A stretch of 64,000 nt of DNA from Pelagibius sp040217155 (GCA_040217155.1 JAVJNS010000002.1:1-64000); one strand, 5' to 3'; numbered from the stretch's first letter, positions 36,430 through 46,218 are shown. Notes: a model not told the origin generated them from the letters alone. Translations and numbers: made by a program.

Positions 36430-37434
36430 ATGCTCAAGACCCTCACCGCAACTGCCGCCGGTCTCACGACGGCACTCGCCCTCGGTGTTTCCGTCGCCCA
36501 GGCCGAGATGCCCAAGCAGATCAACTTCGGCATCATCTCGACCGAGTCTTCCCAGGCTCTGCAGAAGTCCTTCGGTCCTTTCCTCGCGGACATGGAAAGA
36601 TCCCTCGGCGTCACGGTGAAGCCGTTCTTCGCTTCCGACTACGCCGGTGTCATCGAAGGCATGCGCTTCGGCAAGGTCGACGTCGCCTGGTTCGGCAACA
36701 AGTCGGCCATCGAGGCGGTGGACCGCGCCGGCGGCGAGGTCTTCGCCCAGACCATCAAGGACGATGGCTCCAAGGGCTACTACTCGCTGCTGATCACGCA
36801 CAAGGATTCCAAGCTCAACTCGCTCGAAGATGTCCTGGCCTGCGACAAGACCAAGACTTTCGGCAATGGCGATCCGAACTCGACCTCGGGCTTCGCGATC
36901 CCCGGCTACTACGTCTGGGCGCTGAACAACCAGAACCCGGAAGACTGCTTTGCGCGGGTCACCAACTCCAACCACGAAGGCAACGCCATGGCCGTCGCCA
37001 GTGGCAAGGTCGACGTGGCCACCAACAACACCGAGTCGATCTACGCGCGCCTCGCCAAGACCAACCCGGAAGCCGCGGCCAACATCAAGGAGATCTGGCG
37101 CTCGCCGATGATCCCCTCGGATCCGATGGTCTGGCGTAAGGAAATGGCCGACGATGTGAAGCAGAAGATCTACTTCTTCTTTATGCAGTACGGCCGCTTC
37201 GGCGATGCCGAGAAGGTCAAGCGAGAGCGCGAGGTGCTGGCCAGCGTCTCCGACGGTTGGGGGCCCTTTCTGGCTTCCTCCAACGCGCAGCTTCTGGACG
37301 TGCGCCAGATCGAGGCCTTTAAGGCCAAGATCAAGTCCCAGAACGCCGGCGACGAGGCGGGCGTGAAGGCCGCCGAGGAGAAGCTGAAGGAACTGCAGGC
37401 CTACGCCAAGATCGTCGGCCAGGCCGGCTACTGA
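36430..37434 (+). CDS. phnD: Phosphonate ABC transporter, periplasmic substrate-binding protein
   Basis: A 334-residue binding protein with signal peptide (LKTLTATAAGLTTALALGVSVAQA). The PhnD-family motifs are INFGIISTESSQALQKSFGPF and VDVAWFGNKSAIEAV, and NGDPNSTSGFAIPGYYVW follows near residue 155, where the conserved Ser/Thr residues contact the phosphonate group. Starts 41 bases after phnC with a purine-rich ribosome-binding site. Confidence 0.96.
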   Translation: MLKTLTATAAGLTTALALGVSVAQAEMPKQINFGIISTESSQALQKSFGPFLADMERSLGVTVKPFFASDYAGVIEGMRFGKVDVAWFGNKSAIEAVDRAGGEVFAQTIKDDGSKGYYSLLITHKDSKLNSLEDVLACDKTKTFGNGDPNSTSGFAIPGYYVWALNNQNPEDCFARVTNSNHEGNAMAVASGKVDVATNNTESIYARLAKTNPEAAANIKEIWRSPMIPSDPMVWRKEMADDVKQKIYFFFMQYGRFGDAEKVKREREVLASVSDGWGPFLASSNAQLLDVRQIEAFKAKIKSQNAGDEAGVKAAEEKLKELQAYAKIVGQAGY

Positions 37435-37547
37435 CGTAAAGCCGCGGGAAGGCGGGGGCGGCTACGAGAGGTCGCCTCCTCCGAACCACTCCCGCTCCAC
37501 ATGATCATTTCCATTCAAAAATAACCGTTCCCGGGAAGCCTTCCACG

Positions 37548-38399
37548 ATGAGTCTCGCCGCCGCCAACGCTACCACTTCAGCTTCGGGTGTGAAGCTCGA
37601 GGATCTCTCTTCGGAGGTGCGCGAGGCGTTGAAGCCGCGCTGGTCGGGCTTCTTGAACCGTGCCGCGGTGGCGCTGGTCATTGCGGTGCTGCTGGGCGTT
37701 TCCTACTACCCGGCGGAGGTCAACAACTGGACCTTCCTGATCACCGACGCCGACAACATGGCGGTCTTCATCGGCGATTTCCTGAGACCGGACTTCACGG
37801 ATATCGGGCTCTTCATCGAGAAGATGGTCGAGACCGTGCAGATTGCGCTCTGGGGCACGGTGCTGTCGATCATCGTCGGTGTGCCCTGCGGCCTTCTGTC
37901 CTCCAACAACATCGCGCCGGTATGGATCGTGCAGCCCATGCGCCGGGTGATGGACGCGGCGCGCGCCATCAACGAGCTGGTCTTCGCCATCCTCTTCGTC
38001 GCCGCCGTGGGCCTCGGGCCCTTCGCCGGGGTCATGGCGCTTTTCATCCATAACCTCGGGGTCATCTCCAAGCTGTTCTCCGAAGCTGTCGAGGCCATCG
38101 ACCCGCGCCCGGTCGAGGGCATCCGCGCGACCGGCGCCAGCCGGTTGCAGCAGGTCATCTACGGCGTTATCCCGCAGGTGCTGCCACTGTGGTCGAGCTA
38201 CTCGCTTTACCGCTTCGAGACCCTGGTGCGTTCGGCCACGGTGCTCGGCATCGTCGGCGCCGGCGGCATCGGCTTCACCTTCTACGAGTCCTTCCGCGCC
38301 TTCCAGTACGACCGCGCCGCCGGGGTGATCGTGGTCGTCGTGGTCGTGGTCTCGGTCATCGACATAATCTCCTCCCAGCTCCGCAAGCGGCTTATTTAG
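37548..38399 (+). CDS. phnE: Phosphonate ABC transporter, permease
   Basis: A 283-residue inner-membrane protein with about six membrane helices and the permease EAA-type loop EAVEAIDPRPVEGIRATGASRLQQVIYGVIPQ near residues 182-213. Completes the phnCDE uptake system. No C-P lyase or phosphonatase gene is nearby, so the breakdown enzymes must be elsewhere. Confidence 0.95.
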   Translation: MSLAAANATTSASGVKLEDLSSEVREALKPRWSGFLNRAAVALVIAVLLGVSYYPAEVNNWTFLITDADNMAVFIGDFLRPDFTDIGLFIEKMVETVQIALWGTVLSIIVGVPCGLLSSNNIAPVWIVQPMRRVMDAARAINELVFAILFVAAVGLGPFAGVMALFIHNLGVISKLFSEAVEAIDPRPVEGIRATGASRLQQVIYGVIPQVLPLWSSYSLYRFETLVRSATVLGIVGAGGIGFTFYESFRAFQYDRAAGVIVVVVVVVSVIDIISSQLRKRLI

Positions 38400-38417
38400 G
38401 AAGTGGGCGAGCTGGAC

Positions 38418-38520
38418 GTCACCCTTCGAGACGCGGCCCTTACGGTCCGCTCCTAAGGGTGAGGTCATTGCTTTAACCTCATGCTGAGGAGCGAGCGTTG
38501 GCGAGCGTCTCGAAGCATGG
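38418..38520. repeat. Two adjacent REP-like palindromes
   Basis: Element 1 has CACCCTT/AAGGGTG arms (38420-38426 with 38455-38461) and an internal CTCGAGACGC-like arm. Element 2 has CATGCT/AGCATG arms (38480-38485 with 38514-38519) around GAGGAGCGAGCGTTGGCGAG. Both are of the 'cctcat..ctgagg..cgtctcgaag' type frequent between alphaproteobacterial genes. Element 1 lies 20 bases after phnE. Confidence 0.75.
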
Positions 38521-38530
38521 CGGTGAAACA

Positions 38531-38683
38531 CTAAACCTTCGCGACCGGGACTTTGTCCGCATAGAAGGCGAGGTGGTCCCTGATGGCGGCGACCATCGGC
38601 AGGGGCTCGGGATAGAACCAGACGGCATTTTCCAACCTCTCTCCACCCGCTTCGACGTTGTAGTAGCCGGCGTCGCGCCTTCA
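38531..38683 (-). pseudogene. 3' fragment of a DUF427 gene
   Basis: On the minus strand this reads RRDAGYYNVEAGGERLENAV, WFYPEPLPMVAAIRDHLAFY, ADKVPVAKV and a stop, matching the last ~50 residues of the intact DUF427 protein at 44922-45284 (DAGYYSVTANGATLENAAWF, then the same VAKV ending). A stop codon in frame immediately upstream and loss of the N-terminal half make it a pseudogene remnant. An out-of-frame ATG with MPSANVKTTREG precedes it. Confidence 0.75.
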
Positions 38684-38723
38684 CGGGTAGTCTTCACATT
38701 GGCACTGGGCATGGTTTTCTCCT

Positions 38724-39119
38724 TCAGGCGTGTTCTTCTTCGCGGCGGTCGAAGTGGAAGACCTTGGCGATGATCTGCCAGCGCCCCTCGACCTGGATGA
38801 GGGTCAGGAAGTCGGTGAACAGCTTCGGTCCGATGGCACACTCCACCCGGGCGAAGGCGGTCACCGCGCCGGCGAACTCGATCGAGACGATGCGGTCGCG
38901 GCGCGCTTCGCCGCGGCTGGCCGGGGAGGGCCGCTTGTCGACCACGGCGAAGTATTGCTCCATGGTCAGGCACAGCGGCGCTCCCGCTTCGGCCTCGGTC
39001 GCCGTCACGTAGCGGGCCAGCGGGTGGAAGACTCTCGCGAGTCTTCCGGTGTCGCTGTGATGGAGCCCGTCGAAGTACAGGCCGAGCGTTTCCGCTACCG
39101 CGGCAAAGTCTTCTTCCAT
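38724..39119 (-). CDS. NTF2-like (SnoaL / lumazine-binding-like) protein
   Basis: A 131-residue protein of the NTF2-like superfamily: early helix LGLYFDGLHHSDTGRLARVFHPLARYV, then LTMEQYFAVVDKR, and closing strands FTDFLTLIQVEGRWQIIAKVFHFD. Such proteins are small ligand-binding or isomerase-like cones; a specific function cannot be assigned. Downstream on the minus strand of the GST gene (31-base gap), so probably co-transcribed with it. Confidence 0.82.
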   Translation of the reverse strand: MEEDFAAVAETLGLYFDGLHHSDTGRLARVFHPLARYVTATEAEAGAPLCLTMEQYFAVVDKRPSPASRGEARRDRIVSIEFAGAVTAFARVECAIGPKLFTDFLTLIQVEGRWQIIAKVFHFDRREEEHA

Positions 39120-39150
39120 AACGGCGCCTTTCGGTTGCTCGCCGGGGCGG

Positions 39151-39762
39151 TCAGGCGGTCAGGCCCTCGGCCTTCAGGGCCTCTTGCACCTTGGCGCGCC
39201 CGGCGACGCGGTCCACGAAGGCGGCCAGCTTCGGCCAGGCGTCGAGGGCGATGCCGAGGTGCCTGGTCCACGACGTGACCACGAAGAGATAGGCGTCGGC
39301 CACCGAGAAGCGGTCGCCCTGCAGGTAGCTGCGGCCGTCGGCGAGCTGGCGCTCGACAAGATCGAACTTTTGCCCCACGCGCGCGGTGGCCGCCGCTTTC
39401 TCGGTCTCGGTGGTTGCGGGATCGAACAGCGGGCTGAAGGATTTATGCAGTTCCGACGCGATGTAGTTCAGATGCTCTTGCAGACGCACGCGCTCCAGGC
39501 TGCCGGCGGCGGGGGCGAGCCCGGCTTTGGGATGCTGGTCGGCGATGTACTGCAGGATCGCTGCGCCCTCGGTCAGCACGTCGCCGCTGTCGAGGGTGAG
39601 GGCCGGGACATAGCCCTTGGGATTGATGGCCCGGAAGTCGTCGCCGGCCTCGGATTTCTTGCTGGCGTTGTCGACCCGGTCCAGGTCGAAGGCGGCGCCG
39701 GCTTCTCGCAGGGCGATGTGCGACGCCAGCGAGCAGGCGCCGGGCATGTAGTAGAGTTTCAT
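39151..39762 (-). CDS. Glutathione S-transferase, beta-class-like
   Basis: A 203-residue GST. The N-terminal thioredoxin-like domain begins KLYYMPGACSLASHIALREAG, with the conserved cysteine of beta-class GSTs, and contains NPKGYVPALTLDSGDVLTEGAAILQYIAD (glutathione site). A helical C-terminal domain follows. Divergent from an HxlR regulator, with an operator-like palindrome between them; this is a common redox or electrophile-stress arrangement. Confidence 0.93.
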   Translation of the reverse strand: MKLYYMPGACSLASHIALREAGAAFDLDRVDNASKKSEAGDDFRAINPKGYVPALTLDSGDVLTEGAAILQYIADQHPKAGLAPAAGSLERVRLQEHLNYIASELHKSFSPLFDPATTETEKAAATARVGQKFDLVERQLADGRSYLQGDRFSVADAYLFVVTSWTRHLGIALDAWPKLAAFVDRVAGRAKVQEALKAEGLTA

Positions 39763-39853
39763 CGGACTGTCTCCTATGTCATCGGTGACCCCGCCCCGGC
39801 GGGCCGCGCGGCGGCGCCGGCGAAAGCGGCTTCAGCAACAGGTAGGAGTTTTA

Positions 39854-39886
39854 GTTACTTTTGTATACTACCGGGTAGAATGTAAC
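39854..39886. promoter_or_regulatory. Candidate HxlR operator between GST and regulator genes
   Basis: Central perfect palindrome CTACC-G-GGTAG (39868-39878), flanked by outer arms GTTAC (39854-39858) and GTAAC (39882-39886). The site lies in an AT-rich patch unlike its surroundings, in the divergent gap. Confidence 0.6.
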
Positions 39887-39937
39887 CCGATTATGTGGTA
39901 TCCGATCAGTAACCAGGAGCAACCGACGGCAAGCGAC

Positions 39938-40309
39938 ATGGCCTTGAAGATCCGCAAGAACCGCAGCCCGGCGCCACCCAACGAGTGCCCGCTCAGCAGA
40001 TGCATGGAGGTGCTGAAGGGCGTCTGGACGCCGAACGTCATCTGGAACCTCAGCGGCGGGCCGCGCCGCTTCAGCGAGCTGCGCGTCGACATTCCCAAGG
40101 TTTCGGCCAAGGTGCTGACGGCACGGCTGCGCGACCTCGAGGCCAAGGGCGTGGTGCGGCGCGAGGTCAAGCCGACCTCGCCGCCGTCGGTCGAATATTC
40201 CCTGACCGACCTCGGCGAGCAGCTCGTGCCGGCCATCAACGCCATCGCCGACGTCGGCCACAAGCTGAAGCTGCGCGCGGCGCGGCGCCAGGGCGCCGCG
40301 GCGGAGTAA
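39938..40309 (+). CDS. HxlR-family transcriptional regulator
   Basis: A 123-residue winged-helix regulator with the family signature ECPLSRCMEVLKGVWTPNVIWNLSGGPRRFSELRVDIP (residues 15-52) and LTARLRDLEAKGVVRREV. Two cysteines (CPLSRC) near the N-terminus could be redox sensors, as in YodB/HypR-type members. The start at ATG 39938 gives the standard N-terminus; an in-frame ATG at 39892 would add 15 residues. Divergent from GST, its likely target. Confidence 0.92.
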   Translation: MALKIRKNRSPAPPNECPLSRCMEVLKGVWTPNVIWNLSGGPRRFSELRVDIPKVSAKVLTARLRDLEAKGVVRREVKPTSPPSVEYSLTDLGEQLVPAINAIADVGHKLKLRAARRQGAAAE

Positions 40310-40458
40310 CCGTCCGGCGCCGTCGAGTTTGCGCCCCTTCATGCCGCGGGCAGACAACAAAAACCTCAACAATCGTCGTTCGATCGGTCTATTCTGGGTT
40401 TAGCCAGTGACTCCGAAACAATCGGAGCGGCGCGGCTCAATAGCTTAGGGAGGATTCA

Positions 40459-41391
<933 letters not shown>

Positions 41392-41496
41392 ACCTTTACC
41401 ATTAAGGCTTCGGGGCGGCGGCGTAGGTCGTCGCCGCCCGGCGGCTTCGGGGCGCGCCGCGCGCGCTGAAACGACGCTTCGCCGCGGGGAGCGAGT

Positions 41497-42627
41497 ATGG
41501 CTGACAAGTCGGCAGAGGCCGCCAAACCGGCCGCCAAACCGGCCGCCGACGAGCGGCTGCGCGAGACGACCTTCATCGTGAAACTGATGCGCCGGCCGGA
41601 ACTGGGCGCCGTCGCCGGGCTGATCCTGGTCACCATTTTCTTCCTGTTCACCGCCAATCCGGCGATGTTCACCCTGGCCGGGATCATGAATTTCATGGCG
41701 CCCGCCGCGCAGCTCGGCATCCTCGCCATCGGCGCGGCGCTGCTCATGGTCGGCGGCGAGTTCGACCTCTCGGTCGGCTCCATGGTCGCTTTCGCCGGGC
41801 TGATCTTCGGCGCCTGCCTGGTGGTCTTCGGCATTCCGCTGTCCGGGGCGATCGTCATCACCTTCGTGCTGGCCGCGGCCATGGGCGCGCTCAACGGCCA
41901 GATCGTCCTGCGCACCGGCCTGCCGTCGTTCATCGTCACCCTGGCCTTTCTCTTCGTGCTCCGCGGCATGACCCTGGTCGGACTGAAGTGGGCGACCGGC
42001 GGCTCGACCCAGCTGCGCGGTGTCAAGGAGGCGGTCGAGGGCTCGCCCATCATCGGGCTGTTCTCCGGCGACGCCTTCGAGGGGATTTTCGCCTGGATGG
42101 CCGAGCGCGGCATGATCGACACTTTCGCCAACGGCCTGCCCAAGGTACAGGGCGTGCCGGTCGAAGTTCTGTGGTTCGCCGTCATGGCGGTGCTGGCGAC
42201 CTGGGTGCTGGTGCGCACCCGCTTCGGCAACTGGATCTTCGCGGCGGGCGGCGACGCCAACGCCGCGCGCAATTCGGGCGTCGCGGTCAATCGGGTGAAG
42301 ACCATCCTCTTCATTGTCACCGCCTGCTGTGCCGCCCTGGTCGCCATCCTGACGGTGCTCGACGCGGGCTCGACCGATGCCCGGCGCGGCTTCCAGAAGG
42401 AGTTCGAGGCGATCATCGCGGCGGTGATCGGCGGCTGCCTGCTGACCGGCGGCTACGGCTCGGCGATCGGCGCGGCGATCGGCGCGGTGATCTTCGGCAT
42501 GGTGCTGATCGGCCTGACCTATACCAACATCGACCAGGACTGGTACCTGGTCTTCCTCGGCGGCATGCTGCTGACCGCGGTGCTGTTCAACAACTTCATC
42601 CGCAAGCGCGCGACGGGGGAGCGCTGA
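41497..42627 (+). CDS. Sugar ABC transporter permease (RbsC/FrcC-like)
   Basis: A 376-residue permease with about ten membrane helices, the BPD_transp_2 signature GAALLMVGGEFDLSVGSMVAFAG (residues about 80-102) and GGDANAARNSGV near 250. An Ala/Lys/Pro-rich cytoplasmic N-terminus precedes helix one. One base separates its stop from the ATPase start. Confidence 0.94.
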   Translation: MADKSAEAAKPAAKPAADERLRETTFIVKLMRRPELGAVAGLILVTIFFLFTANPAMFTLAGIMNFMAPAAQLGILAIGAALLMVGGEFDLSVGSMVAFAGLIFGACLVVFGIPLSGAIVITFVLAAAMGALNGQIVLRTGLPSFIVTLAFLFVLRGMTLVGLKWATGGSTQLRGVKEAVEGSPIIGLFSGDAFEGIFAWMAERGMIDTFANGLPKVQGVPVEVLWFAVMAVLATWVLVRTRFGNWIFAAGGDANAARNSGVAVNRVKTILFIVTACCAALVAILTVLDAGSTDARRGFQKEFEAIIAAVIGGCLLTGGYGSAIGAAIGAVIFGMVLIGLTYTNIDQDWYLVFLGGMLLTAVLFNNFIRKRATGER

Positions 42628-42628
42628 G

Positions 42629-43459
42629 ATGGCCGGCGGCGACAACAGGAACGGCAGCGACATTAAGACCAGCGACATCGACGCCAGCGCTCTCATCGAG
42701 GTGCGCGGCCTGGTCAAGCACTTCGGCTCGGTGATCGCCCTGAACGGCGTTTCCCTGGTGGTCGGGCGCGGCCAGGTGCACTGCCTGCTGGGCGATAACG
42801 GCGCCGGCAAGTCGACCTTGATCAAGACCCTCGCCGGGGTGCACAAGCCGACCGGCGGCGACTTCCTGGTGGAGGGGCGGGAGGTCCGCTTCGACAGCCC
42901 GCGCGACGCCCTCGATGCCGGCATCGCCACGGTCTACCAGGATCTCGCCATGATCCCCTTGATGTCGGTGACGCGGAACTTTTTCATGGGGCGCGAACCG
43001 GTGACGGGTTTCGGCCCCTTCCGCCATATCGACTTCCGCGCCGCCGACAAAGTAACCCACGACGAGATGGCGCGGATCGGCATCGACGTGCGCGATCCGC
43101 AACAGGCGGTGGGCACGCTCTCCGGCGGCGAGCGCCAGTGCGTCGCCATCGCCCGGGCCGTTTACTTCGGCGCCAAGGTGCTGATTCTCGACGAACCGAC
43201 CTCGGCGCTCGGCGTCGCCCAGACCTCGATGGTGCTGAAGTACATCGATCAGGTGCGCACCAAGGGCCTCGGCGTCATCTTCATTACCCACAACGTGCGC
43301 CACGCGGTGGCGGTGGGCGACTGCTTCACGATCTTGAACCGCGGCCAGACCCTCGGCACTCACGCCAAGAACGAGGTCTCCATGGAGGAACTGCAGAACC
43401 TCATGGCCGGCGGCAAGGAACTGCAGCAACTCTCCGAATCGCTCGGCGGCACGGTCTAG
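42629..43459 (+). CDS. Sugar ABC transporter ATP-binding protein, single domain (FrcA-like)
   Basis: A 276-residue ABC ATPase: Walker A GDNGAGKST (residues 54-62), signature LSGGERQ near 159 and Walker B ILDEPTSALG near 188. RbsA-type proteins are usually double (about 500 residues). This single-domain form matches FrcA and probably works as a homodimer. It completes the transporter operon started at 40459. Confidence 0.94.
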   Translation: MAGGDNRNGSDIKTSDIDASALIEVRGLVKHFGSVIALNGVSLVVGRGQVHCLLGDNGAGKSTLIKTLAGVHKPTGGDFLVEGREVRFDSPRDALDAGIATVYQDLAMIPLMSVTRNFFMGREPVTGFGPFRHIDFRAADKVTHDEMARIGIDVRDPQQAVGTLSGGERQCVAIARAVYFGAKVLILDEPTSALGVAQTSMVLKYIDQVRTKGLGVIFITHNVRHAVAVGDCFTILNRGQTLGTHAKNEVSMEELQNLMAGGKELQQLSESLGGTV

Positions 43460-43514
43460 CAGGCTGCTGATCCGAAAACACGCCGACCGGTCCGCGAGCG
43501 GCTGATACTGGCAC

Positions 43515-43587
43515 CTCAGACCTTCGCGACGCTGACCTTGTCGGGATAGAAGGCGACGTAGCCCTTCACCGCGGCGATCTCGCGCAG
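43515..43587 (-). pseudogene. Duplicated 3' end of the DUF427 gene
   Basis: 73 bases match the intact DUF427 gene end (44921-44993) at 71 positions, and both in-gene differences are synonymous. On the minus strand it encodes LREIAAVKGYVAFYPDKVSV then AKV and a stop. Homology ends abruptly at both sides. The surrounding gap (43460-43791) otherwise contains only AT-richer DNA ahead of the methyltransferase gene. Confidence 0.85.
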
Positions 43588-43791
43588 CAGGTGGGGGCAG
43601 CACCGGTCCGCGTTCTGATGCAACAATCGTTATCAACAGAAATACGGTTTCTTTGCTGCCGAATATTCTACTGACCGAAGAATTCGACCTTCTTGCGCCT
43701 CTGGTGTGTCAAAGGGCGACGTTAGGGGCGTTGTATTTCGCGCGATGAAGCGCCAAGCTTCCGGGCGCGGCGACGATGGGGGGGCGAAGCG

Positions 43792-44796
43792 ATGAAGTTC
43801 AGCGAAGCGGAAATCCAAGTCCTGGCCTCGATACACCAGCTTCTCGACGACAACGCTGTGGTGGACCGGGCGGCGGTCGAGGCGCGCGGCAATCACTATT
43901 GGGTTTTCAAGGAAGACTGGTCCGGCGCGTTCCGGCGCCTCGTAGAAATGGGCCTGCTTTCAGGCGATGACGGCGGTTATCGCCTGACCGACGCCGGTCG
44001 ACCCGTGGCCCTCGGCTGCCACGGCGAACGCCCGGATATGTACTGGTACTACTACCAGAAATTCTACCCCGCCGCCCGGGCAAGCGCGGCGCATTCCACG
44101 CTCTGCGAAAGAGTCTTCGGGGAGAACCTGTGCCAGGAGGGCCAGACCGATATGGCCTCTCTCGAACACCTGATGGCGCTTCTCGACGTCAAGTCCGGTG
44201 ACGCGGTGCTCGACCTCGGCTGTGGCGCCGGCATCATCGCCGAATACGTTTCCGATCAGACGGGCGCTTCCGTTACCGGCCTCGACTACGCGGCCTCGGC
44301 CATCGCCGAGGCGATCGACCGGACCAGCGGCAAGCGGGACCGGCTCACCTTCGAGCAGGGCAATTTCAACGCCCTGGACTTCCCGGAGCGGTCTTTCGAC
44401 GCCATCATCGCGCTCGACACGCTTTATTGGGCGTCCGATCTTGCGGTGACAATGTCGGCGCTTCGCCACGCTCTCAAGCCTGGCGGGAGAATGGGCGTGT
44501 TCATGAACCACCATATCGAAGAGGGCGCTTCGCCGGACCTGCTCGCCGTTCGGCACAGCAAGCTGGCGAAGGCCGCGGTCAAGTCCGGCCTTTCGCTTCA
44601 GACATTCGATTACACCAAGCAGCTTGGCGCGTTCTGGCATCGGAACTTCGCTGCCGCTACGGCCCTCAGGCGCGCGTTCGAGGCGGAAGGGAATGGCTTC
44701 ATCGCGGACAGCTTGATTCGGGAATCGGAAGAGGAGTATCTCCCCGATATCGAAGGCGGCAGGGTCGCGCGCTACCTCTATCTGCTTCGGTGCTGA
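43792..44796 (+). CDS. SAM-dependent class I methyltransferase with N-terminal winged-helix-like domain
   Basis: A 334-residue protein. Residues 1-85 look like a winged-helix region (SEAEIQVLASIHQLLDDNAVV, then RRLVEMGLLSGDDGGYRLTDAG), as seen in small-molecule O- and N-methyltransferases. The methyltransferase domain has the SAM-binding motif VLDLGCGAGIIAEYVSD near residue 141, FEQGNFNALDFPERSFDAIIALDTLYW near 184, and HALKPGGRMGVF. Substrate unknown. It lies between an intact DUF427 gene and a duplicated scrap of that gene's 3' end, suggesting insertion with local duplication. GC is slightly lower than neighbours. Confidence 0.85.
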   Translation: MKFSEAEIQVLASIHQLLDDNAVVDRAAVEARGNHYWVFKEDWSGAFRRLVEMGLLSGDDGGYRLTDAGRPVALGCHGERPDMYWYYYQKFYPAARASAAHSTLCERVFGENLCQEGQTDMASLEHLMALLDVKSGDAVLDLGCGAGIIAEYVSDQTGASVTGLDYAASAIAEAIDRTSGKRDRLTFEQGNFNALDFPERSFDAIIALDTLYWASDLAVTMSALRHALKPGGRMGVFMNHHIEEGASPDLLAVRHSKLAKAAVKSGLSLQTFDYTKQLGAFWHRNFAAATALRRAFEAEGNGFIADSLIRESEEEYLPDIEGGRVARYLYLLRC

Positions 44797-44859
44797 CCAC
44801 GACCGCCCAGAGTTACCCAGGTTTACCCAGAGTTACAGGACGGCTTGGAGGATACCTTC

Positions 44860-44891
44860 AGGGATGCCCGCTGCCAGGGATGCCCGCTGCC
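44860..44891 (+). repeat. Tandem 16-bp duplication
   Basis: AGGGATGCCCGCTGCC occurs twice head to tail just downstream of the methyltransferase gene, close to the DUF427 3' end. Shortly before it (44812-44836) are short repeats of ACCCAG and AGTTAC. Confidence 0.85.
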
Positions 44892-44921
44892 GGTCAGCCG
44901 GCCCGAAGATGACTCCGCAAC

Positions 44922-45284
44922 TCAAACCTTCGCGACGCTCACCTTGTCGGGATAGAAGGCGACGTAGCCCTTCACCGCGGCGATCTCGCGCAGCGGGTCG
45001 GCATAGAACCAGGCGGCGTTCTCCAGCGTGGCGCCGTTCGCCGTCACGCTGTAGTAGCCGGCGTCGCCTTTGATCGGACAGTGGGTGCTGTGGTCGCTGG
45101 GCGTAAGGCAATCGGGTTCGATATCGTCCAGCGGAAAATAGACCACCGGGGCGTAGGCCTTCCCGTCGTTCACTTCTTCCAGAATCATGGCCCGGTCCGA
45201 CAGCGCGACGGTGACATCGCCGACCTTGGCGGCATAGGGCTCTCCGGCCAGGCAAACGCTGGCGCTGTGGTTCTTCTCCGTCAT
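44922..45284 (-). CDS. DUF427 domain protein
   Basis: A 120-residue DUF427 protein (beta-tent-like fold family of unknown biochemical role). Family features are seen in HSTHCPIKGDAGYYSV (residues about 69-84), ENAAWFYADPLREIAAVKGYVAFYPDKVSVAKV at the end, and an early VALSDRAMILEE. Start at ATG 45284 is chosen over an upstream 36-codon extension without family similarity. Partial relatives of this gene lie at 43515-43587 and 38531-38683. Confidence 0.88.
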   Translation of the reverse strand: MTEKNHSASVCLAGEPYAAKVGDVTVALSDRAMILEEVNDGKAYAPVVYFPLDDIEPDCLTPSDHSTHCPIKGDAGYYSVTANGATLENAAWFYADPLREIAAVKGYVAFYPDKVSVAKV

Positions 45285-45440
45285 CGCTGAACTCCTGAAA
45301 CTGCGGAAAATTTCATTGCCGCCGGCCCAGGCGCTTCGGCTTCGGCCGGGCGGCCCCGACCTAGGGGGCCGCACTATGGGCGTAGGGCTCACATGGTGAC
45401 CAGACGGCGGAACGTCCAGGTCTGAATATCGCGATGTGCC

Positions 45441-45986
45441 CTAGTCGCCGGCGGCGACGTTCAGGGATTCGCGTTCCAATTCGATGAAATCTCCGCCTTC
45501 GACCGAGGTGACCAGCGGCGCGCAGGGGCCAACCTTGCCGTAGTCGAAGACCTGGCTGACCAGCACGAAGCCGACGTCCGCTCGGTTGCCGTCGTCGCGG
45601 GCAAAGGGCAGCATCAGCCGCTTGGTGTCGAGGCTGCGGCCGCGGTCCCATTGAAAACGCCTGTGCGAGAACAGCGGCGCGCGCTTGGCGATGGACTCGT
45701 CGAACAGGCCGCGGATGAAGTCGTGATAGTCGCCCTGCATGATGTCCTGCAGGCGGTGGCCGGTGAAGTCGGCGCCCCAGGCCTCGACCATGTCGGTGCC
45801 GACCAGGCGGAAGCACAGCGCCGCGTCTTGCATCACTTCGCAGAGGATGAGCGTCGACAGCGCGCGCGGGAAGTCGACAGGGTCGAAGGCCCGCCGCGGC
45901 GGCAGCGACCGGCTGTTCACGGACCGACTTTCCGCCGCCATGCGGCACCACGCGTGGTAAAGGATTTTTTGTCTCGGATCCAGCAT
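45441..45986 (-). CDS. PAS-domain protein (PAS_5 type)
   Basis: About 181 residues. The pattern LYHAWCRMAAESRSVNSRSLPPRRAFDPVDFPRAL, then CFRLVGTDMVEAWGADFTGHRLQDIM and a closing RLMLPFARDDGNRADVGFVLVSQVF is that of the alphaproteobacterial PAS_5 family (PF07310): single PAS sensory domains, without an output domain, of unknown ligand. Start taken at ATG 45986 (MLDPRQKILY); an in-frame 15-codon extension exists. No partner kinase nearby. Confidence 0.8.
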   Translation of the reverse strand: MLDPRQKILYHAWCRMAAESRSVNSRSLPPRRAFDPVDFPRALSTLILCEVMQDAALCFRLVGTDMVEAWGADFTGHRLQDIMQGDYHDFIRGLFDESIAKRAPLFSHRRFQWDRGRSLDTKRLMLPFARDDGNRADVGFVLVSQVFDYGKVGPCAPLVTSVEGGDFIELERESLNVAAGD

Positions 45987-46218
45987 CGACGTCACAAACC
46001 ACGGGCGGCACCAAGGGCCCCAAGGGTACACCCAAGCGATTCAGGTGGCCAGGATCGAGCGCCCGAACCGCTGGAAATCGTCGACATCCGGGCCGGTTCG
46101 TCGGCTGCGTGCAGCCTGGCCGCGCAAACATCAACACCGGGTTGCAGTCTCCGCTCTCGTCGCGCGGCAAGCGACTCGGCATCGGCCCTGCCGCCGCGCG
46201 CGGCGACGGGCGATTCGC
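45987..46218. other. Intergenic, nothing recognised
   Basis: A gap of 232 bases between two minus-strand genes; presumably the promoter of the PAS gene. No repeat or hairpin stands out. Confidence 0.3.
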
